From positions 98,295 through 162,294 of the forward strand of contig NW_005201213.1 in the NCBI RefSeq assembly GCF_000372725.1: DNA of 64,000 bases, written 5' to 3'. Position numbers and translations under genes: made by a program. Origin of the DNA: Emiliania huxleyi CCMP1516. Lineage: Eukaryota; Haptophyta; Isochrysidales; Noelaerhabdaceae. The notes below the pieces were generated by a model. It was not told where the DNA came from. It saw nothing but the letters and a program-made list of their open reading frames with translations, and made no database searches. The first letter of the stretch is position 1. Every line of letters begins with the position of its first letter. Below, one piece after another: positions 44,101 through 53,100 of the stretch.

Positions 44101-47100
44101 TTGCGCGGAGCGACTCGCGGCTGATGGCGGCGATCGACGACTCGCTGACGGTCGAGCAGGCGTGCACCCTGCCGACGACGTGGTGCACGGTTCACATGTC
44201 GCTCCTCGCGTCGCGGCCTCGCGCGGGCCACCACGCGCTGCTGCAAGCGGGCGCCGGTGGCGTTGGCCTCGCAGCGGGCGAGTACACACATTGGGTCGGC
44301 ACGCGCGCAAGCGTGACGGTCGGCCGGCCGTACAAGCATTGGTATTTGCATGGCATGGGTCTGCGCGGCGAGACGCTCAGCTCGCGCGACGGCGGCGCGT
44401 TCCTCGCCGGCGCGGCGGCGCTCGTCCGCGCGTCGCGGCTGCGCTTCGTGCTCAACAGCTTGTCCGCCGACTTCATCGCTGGCTCGTTTGCGCTGCTGGG
44501 CGAGGGCGGCTGCTTGTGCGAGATCGGCAAGCGCGCGGTGTGGAGTGCGGAGCGGCTGCGGAGCGCGTCGCTTGCGCGCTACGTGGCGATCGCGCTCGAC
44601 AGCACGATCGAGCAGACGCCGGTGTGGATGCGGGGCACACTCCAGCGGTTGTCTGCGCGCGCGGCGGCGCGCGTGCTGCACGGGCTGCCACTGCAGAGCT
44701 TCGGGCTGGAGCGCGGCCTGCTCTCCGCGTTCCGCAGCCTGCAGGCCGGCACAAACACCGGCAAGGTGGTCATCCTCATCCCCGCCACCGCCACCGCGCC
44801 GCCGCGCGACACGCATCTGCTCTCTGGCGGCACCGGCGGGCTCGGCCTGCTGACGGGCCGGTGGCTGGCCGCGGGCGGGGCCTCCACGGTTGTGCTCGCG
44901 GCGCGCGGCGGCGCGGTGTCGGAGGCGGACGGCGCGCGGCTGCGGAAGGCGCGGCCGCAATGCTCCGTGTGCGTGGCGCGCGCCGACGCGGCGGAGCTGG
45001 CCGACATCCGGCGGCTGGTGAGCGGGGCGCGTTGTGGCGAGGCGGGTCGGCTCGCGGGCTTGTGGCACGCGGCCGGCGTCCTATCCGACGGGTTGCTGCG
45101 CGCCCAGACGGCGAGCACGCTCCGCCGCGTGTACGCTCCAAAGGTACACGGCGCCTGGGGCTTGCAGCTTGCGTGCGCCGCGGCGCCGCTCGATGCGTGC
45201 GTCCTCTTCTCGTCCATCGCGTCGCTGATCGGCGGCGGTGGGCAGTCCAACTACGGCGCGGCGAACGGTTGCCTCGACTCGCTTGGCGTGTGTCGGCGGC
45301 AGCGCGGCCAGGCGGCGTCGAGCGTGCAGTGGGGGCCGTGGGCGGACGTGGGCATGGCCGCGAGCAGCTCGGTCAACGCGCGGATCCAGGCGTCGGGCAT
45401 GGGCCTGATCGGGCTGGAGCAGGGCGCGACGGCGTTCCGTGCAGCGCTGCTGCCGGGCGTGCCGGCCGTGATGAGCTTGGTCGTCCTTTCGTGGGGCAAG
45501 TTCCTCGGTCTGATGCCGACGGTGCCGCCGCTGCTGGAAGGGTACGCTTCCCGCAAGGCGGCGCCGGCGGCGACTGGCGGGGCGTCTGAGAGCCGCGTCG
45601 TGACGCTCGAGATGATCATGGAGTCGCTCGAGTCGACCATCGGCACGGGCGTGGATGCGGACGCGCCGCTGATGGAGGCTGGCCTCGACTCGCTTGGAGC
45701 GGTCGAGCTCGGCAACCAGCTGCAGCAGGCGTCGGGGCAGACGCTGCCGTCGACGCTCATCTTCGACTACCCGACGGCGCGGCAGCTCGCGGCGTACTTC
45801 GAGAGCTCCTCCAAGTCTGCCGGCGGCAGCGACGAGGCGGCCGGCGCGGCGACGTCCGCCGCCACGGCGCGGGCGGCTGCGACGCCGTTCAGCGCGGGCA
45901 GCTCGAGCACGTCTGGCGTGGTGCGCGTGTGCGGGCTGAGCGCCATGATGCCAGGGCGGGTCGGCCTTGTGAGCGGACTGGCGCAGATGGCGTCGTGCGG
46001 CAGCGACCTGATCTCAGAGGTGCCGCTCGGGCGCTGGCGGGTCGGCGGGCCAGGCTTCCCGGATGGCGTGATCGGCCAGCGCGCCCGGTACGGCGGCTTC
46101 CTGAGCGACGCGGAGCTCTTCGACAACGCGTTCTTCAGCGTGTCGCCGTCCGAGGCGGGGGCGATGGACCCCCAGCAGCGGCTGCTCCTCGAGCGCTCGT
46201 TCGAGGCGCTGCACGGCGCGTCGTTCCAGAGGACCTCCCTGATGGACCTGGTCGCCGGCGTCTTCCTCGGCGTCGCGGCGAACGACTTTGCGGAGGTCGT
46301 GCGGACGACGCCGTCGCTCGCGCGCAGCGTGTACGCTGCGACGGGCAGCAGCCACTCGGTCGCCTCCGGGCGCATCTCGTTTGTGCTCGGGATGCAGGGC
46401 CCGTGCGTGTCGTACGACACCGCGTGCTCGGCGGCGCTGGCGGCGAACCACGCGGCGCTGCGCGCGCTCCAGCACCGCGAGTGCGTCGCCGCGCTCTCGG
46501 TCGGTGTGAGCATGATGCTCCTCCCCGGCGTCGGCATCACCTTCGCCACCGCCGGCATGCTCTCCGCCGGCGGCCACTGCCACACCTTCGACTCGCGCGC
46601 GGACGGGTACGTGCGTGGCGAGGCGTGCTGCGCCGCGACGCTGCGCGTCAGCAGCTTTGCCGCGCACGACACGCTGCGACTGGTCGGCAGCTGCGTGCGG
46701 CAGGACGGCAAGAGCGCGAGCCTGACGGCGCCCAACGGCCAGGCGCAGCGGGCGCTGCTGTGGGCCGCGCTCGCCGACGCCGCGATGCTGAGCGACCAGG
46801 TGGCTTGCGTGGAGGCTCACGGCACGGGCACGGCGCTGGGCGACCCGATCGAGGCGCGCTCGCTCGCCTCGCTGCACACGGGGCGGCAGGACGACGAGGC
46901 GCTCGCGGTGGGGAGCGTCAAGGCGAACGGCGGGCACGCCGAGCCAGCGGCGGGCATCACGGGTCTGTTGCGGCTGGCGGTCGGTGTGCGTGACCGGGTG
47001 GCGCCGCCGAACAGCCAGCTGCGCGCCGTCAACCCGCACGTGGTGGAGGCGTTCGACGGCATCTCGTGCACGCTTCCGACCCAGCTGTCGGCCGCGCCGG

Positions 47101-50100
47101 CGTGCTACGCGCAGGCGAGCGGGCTCTGCGCCGGCGGCGTGAGCTCGTTTGGGTACAGCGGCACGATCGTGCACGCGCTGCTCCAGGACGACGGCGTGGC
47201 GCGTGGCGCGGGCAGGCCGGCGGCGGCTTCGTCGCCGCATTACGTGCGCCGGTCTTTCGCGTGGTCGGAGCAGGCGCATCCGCTAGCGCAGGGGGTGGAC
47301 GCGGCGGCGCCGAGCGGGCTCGTTCGCTACGCATCACCGGCAGCCGGCGCACTGCGTAGCTTGGTGGCGGACCACATCGTCCAGGGCCGCGTCGTCTTCC
47401 CTGGCGCCGGCTACCTCGAGATGGCGCGCGCGGCGAGCGACGCGGCGACCGACGCGGCGACCGACGCGGCGACCGACGCGGCGAGCAGCTTGCTGCGGCG
47501 CGTCTTCTTCCTGCAGCCCCTCTTGCTCGACGGTGACTTGAGTGCAACGGCGGTCAGCGTGGACATCTCCATGGCCGACGAGCGGTTCGACGTCAACACC
47601 GAGGACATCGAGACGGGCAGTAAGACGTCGCACTGTGCGGGCGGTGCGTCCATCCTCCAGAAGGCGGTGCGCAGCTTGTCGCACGCGGGCTTGCGCGCGT
47701 CGTGCGCGCAGCCAGTCGACGCTGCCGTCATCTACGCGGGCTTCCGCTCGGTCGGCCTCGAGTACGGCCCCGAGTACCGCACGCTCACTTCGGCGCGCGT
47801 GTCGCGCGATGCGGGCGTCGCTGTTGGCCAGTTGCGCCGGCGCTCGCGCAAGGAGGGCACGAGTGTCCATCCGGCCGACCTCGACGGCTCGCTGCACCTG
47901 ACTGCCTTGCTGGCCGAGGCAACTGCGGCGGGCGAGATCCGGCTCCCCTTCTCGGTCGGCGAAGCGGCGCTGACTGACGTTAGCGGCTCTTCGTGGCCGG
48001 TGGCGGAGCGGCAGGGCGCCAATATGACGGGCGTGTGGGTTGGGGCCAAGGACGCCAAGTCGGCCAACTCGCCTGGTGCACGCCTGAGCAACTTTGAGAC
48101 GCGCGTGCTCAAGGCGGCGCCTCTGGCAACTCCGGCACGCAAGTCGACCCACCTGTACGTCACGTCGTGGCAGACTACGACGGTGCCGGCCGCTGAGGAC
48201 GCCAAGGCAGCGCTCGTGATATGCGCCTCGGCTCTGGCCGGCGCTACCTCGAGTTTTTTTAGCGCTGCGGGAACGGCGCCGCCAACGTCGATCGGCTCAG
48301 TGGTGTACGCCGTCGGCCTCTCTGCTGGCGCCAAGGCCTCCCACTCGCTCGCCGGCCTGATGGCCGCGTTTGATGTTGCGCGCACGCACACCATCACGCG
48401 TTCGACGCCTCCAATGTGGATGGTCTCGGCTGGCGCCCTTGCCGCCCGCTCGAATGGCACCAGCGTCTCGAGCCACGCGGGCCTGATGGGCCTGACCCGC
48501 CAGGCGCGTTCCGAGGCGCCGCAGTCGTGCTTGCCAGTCATCGACTTGGACGTGCTCAGCCCGGGCGTGACCGAGCTGGCGGCGGTGTCGAAGCTGGCCG
48601 GCAAGCTCGGCCTTGGCTACAACGGCACGCCCGAGCCCGAGATCGCCTTTGACGGCACGAGCCAGCGCGTGCCGCGCCTGACCGAGGCGGCCGGCTCGCT
48701 GGGCGGACCGATCAAGCTCTACTTCGACGCCCGCGGCGCCGTCAGCAACCTGCGGGTGGTCTCGCAAGAGGAGGACGACTCAGATTCGGTCCACGGTGAG
48801 GTCAAGCTGCACGTTGGCGCGGTCGGCCTCAACTTCCGCGACGTACTCAACGTGCTCGGCGTGTACCCCGGCGACCCGGGCCCTCCCGGCGGTGATTGCG
48901 CAGTTCACGTTGCTGCCGTGGGCACCGGGTTCTCGCACCTCAAGGTTGGCGACGCAGCGCTTGGGCACGGCCTCGCTGCTCTTGCTTCTCTGTCTAAGTC
49001 TGACGCGCGCCTGATGGCGGCCATCACCGACTCGCTCTCGTTCGAGCAGGCGTGCACCCTGCCGACGACGTGGTGCACGGTTCACATGTCGCTGCTCGCG
49101 GCCCGGCCGGCGGCTGGCCACGACGTGCTTCTGCACGCTGGCGCTGGTGGTGTCGGCCTGACCTCGCAAGAGTACTGCCACTTCATCGGCAATTGCGCGA
49201 TGGCCAACGTCGGCCGGCCGTACAAGCACTTCTATCTGCACAAGATGGGCCTCGCCGGCCGCACGCTCAGCTCGCGCGACGGCAGCGCCTTTGCGCTCGG
49301 CGCGTCGAAGCTGCTTCGCTCCGGCCGGCTGCGCTTCTCGCTCAACAGCCTGTCGGCGGACTTCATCGCGTGCACCTTCGCGCTGTTGCAGCAGGACGGC
49401 CGTTTGTGCGAGATTGGTAAGCGCGCTGTGTGGAGCTACGAGCGGCACGAGGTGGCGTGCTCCAACAACTTCACGATGATCGCGCTCGACTCGACGATCG
49501 ACCAGGCGCCGTGGTGGATGTGCGGTACGCTCAGGACTCTGTCCGCACGCGCGGATGCCTTTGTGCTCCACGGCTTGCCCATGGAGCTCTTCGACCTCGA
49601 GAGGAACGTCTTGGCCGCCTTCCGCACGCTGCAGAGCGGCACCAACACCGGCAAGGTGGTGGTGCGCATCCCGAAAACGGCCCCGACGCCGCCACGCGGG
49701 GCCCACCTGCTCTCTGGCGGCACGGGCGGCCTCGGCCTGGTCACGAGCAAGTGGCTCGGCGAGAGCGGCGCTTCTTCGGTGGTGCTCGCGGCCCGCGGCG
49801 GCAAGGTCGCCCCTGCGGACAGCGAGACGTTCAAGAGGATCGCCAAGTGCAGCTTCAGCGTAGTCAAGTGCGACGCGGCCGAGCTGGCGGACACCGCTCG
49901 CATGGTGGGCGCCATTCTTGCCAAGGACAGCACGCTGGCGGGCGTGTGGCACGCGGCGGGCGTGCTGTCGGACGGGCTGTTGCGCGGCCAGAACGCTTCG
50001 ACAATCAAGCGCGTCTTCGCGCCCAAGGTGGCTGGCGCGTGGGCGCTGCAGCAGGCGGCCGCCATGGCGCCGCTCGACACGTATGTGCTCTTCTCGTCTA

Positions 50101-53100
50101 TCGCCGCGCTGATTGGTGGCGGCGGCCAGTCCAACTACGCTGCGGCCAATGGCATGCTCGACGCACTCGGCGCTTGCCGGCGCGTGCGCGCCATGAACGC
50201 GACGTCAGTGGAGTGGGGCCCGTGGGCGGCCATCGGCATGGCAGCGGACGAGTCAATCAATGCTCGCATCCAAGCCAGCGGCATCGGGCTCATCAGCCTC
50301 GAGCAGGGAACACTTGCCTTTCAGGCGACGCTGCAGCCTGCCGTGTCTGGCGTGATGAGCCTGGTGGTGCTCACTTGGAGCAAGTTCCTGAGCCTGCTCC
50401 CAGAGGTGCCACCGCTGATGGCCAACTACGCAAGCCGCAAGCGCGCAGTGGCGACTGGCAGTGGGAAGGTGAAAGAGGTCACGCTCGAGATGATCCAGGA
50501 GACGCTCAAGTCGACGACTGGCAGCGAGGTCGACCCCGACGCGCCGCTGATGGAGGCTGGCCTCGACTCGCTTGGAGCGGTCGAGCTCGGCAACCAGCTG
50601 CAGCAGGCGTCGGGGCAGACGCTGCCGTCGACGCTCATCTTCGACTACCCGACGGCGCGGCAGCTCGCGGCGTACTTCGAGAGCTCCTCCAAGTCTGCCG
50701 GCGGCAGCGACGAGGCGGCCGGCGCGGCGACGTCCGCCGCCACGGCGCGGGCGGCTGCGACGCCGTTCAGCGCGGGCAGCTCGAGCACGTCTGGCGTGGT
50801 GCGCGTGTGCGGGCTGAGCGCCATGATGCCAGGGCGGGTCGGCCTTGTGAGCGGACTGGCGCAGATGGCGTCGTGCGGCAGCGACCTGATCTCAGAGGTG
50901 CCGCTCGGGCGCTGGCGGGTCGGCGGGCCAGGCTTCCCGGATGGCGTGATCGGCCAGCGCGCCCGGTACGGCGGCTTCCTGAGCGACGCGGAGCTCTTCG
51001 ACAACGCGTTCTTCAGCGTGTCGCCGTCCGAGGCGGGGGCGATGGACCCCCAGCAGCGGCTGCTCCTCGAGCGCTCGTTCGAGGCGCTGCACGGCGCGTC
51101 GTTCCAGAGGACCTCCCTGATGGACCTGGTCGCCGGCGTCTTCCTCGGCGTCGCGGCGAACGACTTTGCGGAGGTCGTGCGGACGACGCCGTCGCTCGCG
51201 CGCAGCGTGTACGCTGCGACGGGCAGCAGCCACTCGGTCGCCTCCGGGCGCATCTCGTTTGTGCTCGGGATGCAGGGCCCGTGCGTGTCGTACGACACCG
51301 CGTGCTCGGCGGCGCTGGCGGCGAACCACGCGGCGCTGCGCGCGCTCCAGCACCGCGAGTGCGTCGCCGCGCTCTCGGTCGGTGTGAGCATGATGCTCCT
51401 CCCCGGCGTCGGCATCACCTTCGCCACCGCTGGCATGCTCTCCGCCGGCGGCCACTGCCACACCTTCGACTCGCGCGCGGACGGGTACGTGCGTGGCGAG
51501 GCGTGCTGCGCCGCGACGCTGCGCGTCAGCAGCTTTGCCGCGCACGACACGCTGCGAGTGGTCGGCAGCTGCGTGCGGCAGGACGGCAAGAGCGCGAGCC
51601 TGACGGCGCCAAACGGCCAGGCGCAGCGGGCGCTGCTGTGGGCCGCGCTCGCCGACGCCGCGATGCTGAGCGACCAGGTGGCTTGCGTGGAGGCTCACGG
51701 CACGGGCACGGCGCTGGGCGACCCGATCGAGGCGCGCTCGCTCGCCTCGCTGCTCACGGGACGCCGGAATAACGAGGCGCTCGCGGTGGGGAGCGTCAAG
51801 GCGAACGGCGGGCACGCCGAGCCAGCGGCGGGCATCACGGGTCTGCTGCGGCTGGCGGTCGGTGTGCGTGACCGGGTGGCGCCGCCGAACAGCCAGCTGC
51901 GCGCCGTCAACCCGCACGTGGTGGAGGCGTTCGACGGCATCTCGTGCACGCTTCCGACCCAGCTGTCGGCCGCGCCGGCGTGCTACGCGCAGGCGAGCGG
52001 GCTCTGCGGCGGCGGCGTGAGCTCGTTTGGGTACAGCGGCACGATCGTGCACGCGCTGCTCCAGGACGACGGAGATGGCGGCCAGGCGCCGGTTGACAGC
52101 GTTCCAGTGCGCTTTAACCGTCGGCGGTTCCCTTGGCCGCGGCCAGCCATTGTCGCCGCTGCAGACGAAGCGGAGCTCCTGGGCTTTGGATTCTCCTGGG
52201 TCGATTCGGACGTCCCTGAGGCGGGCGGAAATGGCGGCTTGGATTGGCTCTTGATCGGCGAGCGGAAGCAGGTTGGCCCCGCCTCGCGCGTCTACCACGA
52301 GCAGCCGTCGAAGGTCACAGCGCTCAGCGAAGTCGGCGGCAAGTCCGTCAGGAACGTCGTTCTGCTTGCGGAGACGCATGATGCCGCTGCTCCGTCCATG
52401 CTAGGGATGTCCACGCTGCTGGCAGTCACGAGGCAGCTCATCCAGATGAAGCCCCCTCCCAGGCTGTTGTGCCTCTGCCGAGGGACGCAGCACCCGCGAC
52501 CGTTGGAGCTAGCCGAGCCGATGGCTGCAGCTTCAGCCGGCGGCGTCTGGGGGTTCCTGAGGAGCGTGGCCCTCGAGCAACCCGCTGCTGATTGGCTCAT
52601 TCGTGACGTGCGCTCCGAGCCATCAGCCACAGAGGTTGCCCGGATGCTGCGTGCAGCGGCGGCCTTTGGGGAGGACGGAGGCGTGCCGAGGGAGCTGGCC
52701 CAGAGCTCCAGCGGCACGTGGCATGCGCCGAGACTTGTGCGCACTGGTGCCATCCCTTCCAGTGCGGACAGCGTCAGCGGCGCCGGGGTCAACATCATCA
52801 CCGGGGGACTCGGCGGCCTGGGGCTTCGGGCCGCAAAGGCGCTGGCGGGCGATCCATCCTCGCACCTTGTGCTCTCGTCGCGGAGCGGGCGCATCACGCG
52901 CGCGGGGCAGGGCCTCGGTGCGCAGCTGCGCTCGCTTGAAGCCTCGAAGAGCAACTTGCGCATCCGTGCGTGCGACATCGCGGCGCCGGAGGACGCCGTC
53001 GCCCTCCTTCGCGAGAGCCACTCGCTGCGGCGTCCGCGACTCGCGACCCGCGTGATCCACGCGGCAGGCGTCCTGGCGGACGGCCTGGTGCGGAAGCTGA

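Noticed and set aside
38931..52379. Long minus-strand open frames (up to about 495 codons) opposite the PKS modules
   Set aside because: They recur with the 4,875-bp period, are Arg/Ala/His-rich and have no domain. They are GC-driven antisense shadows of the synthase.
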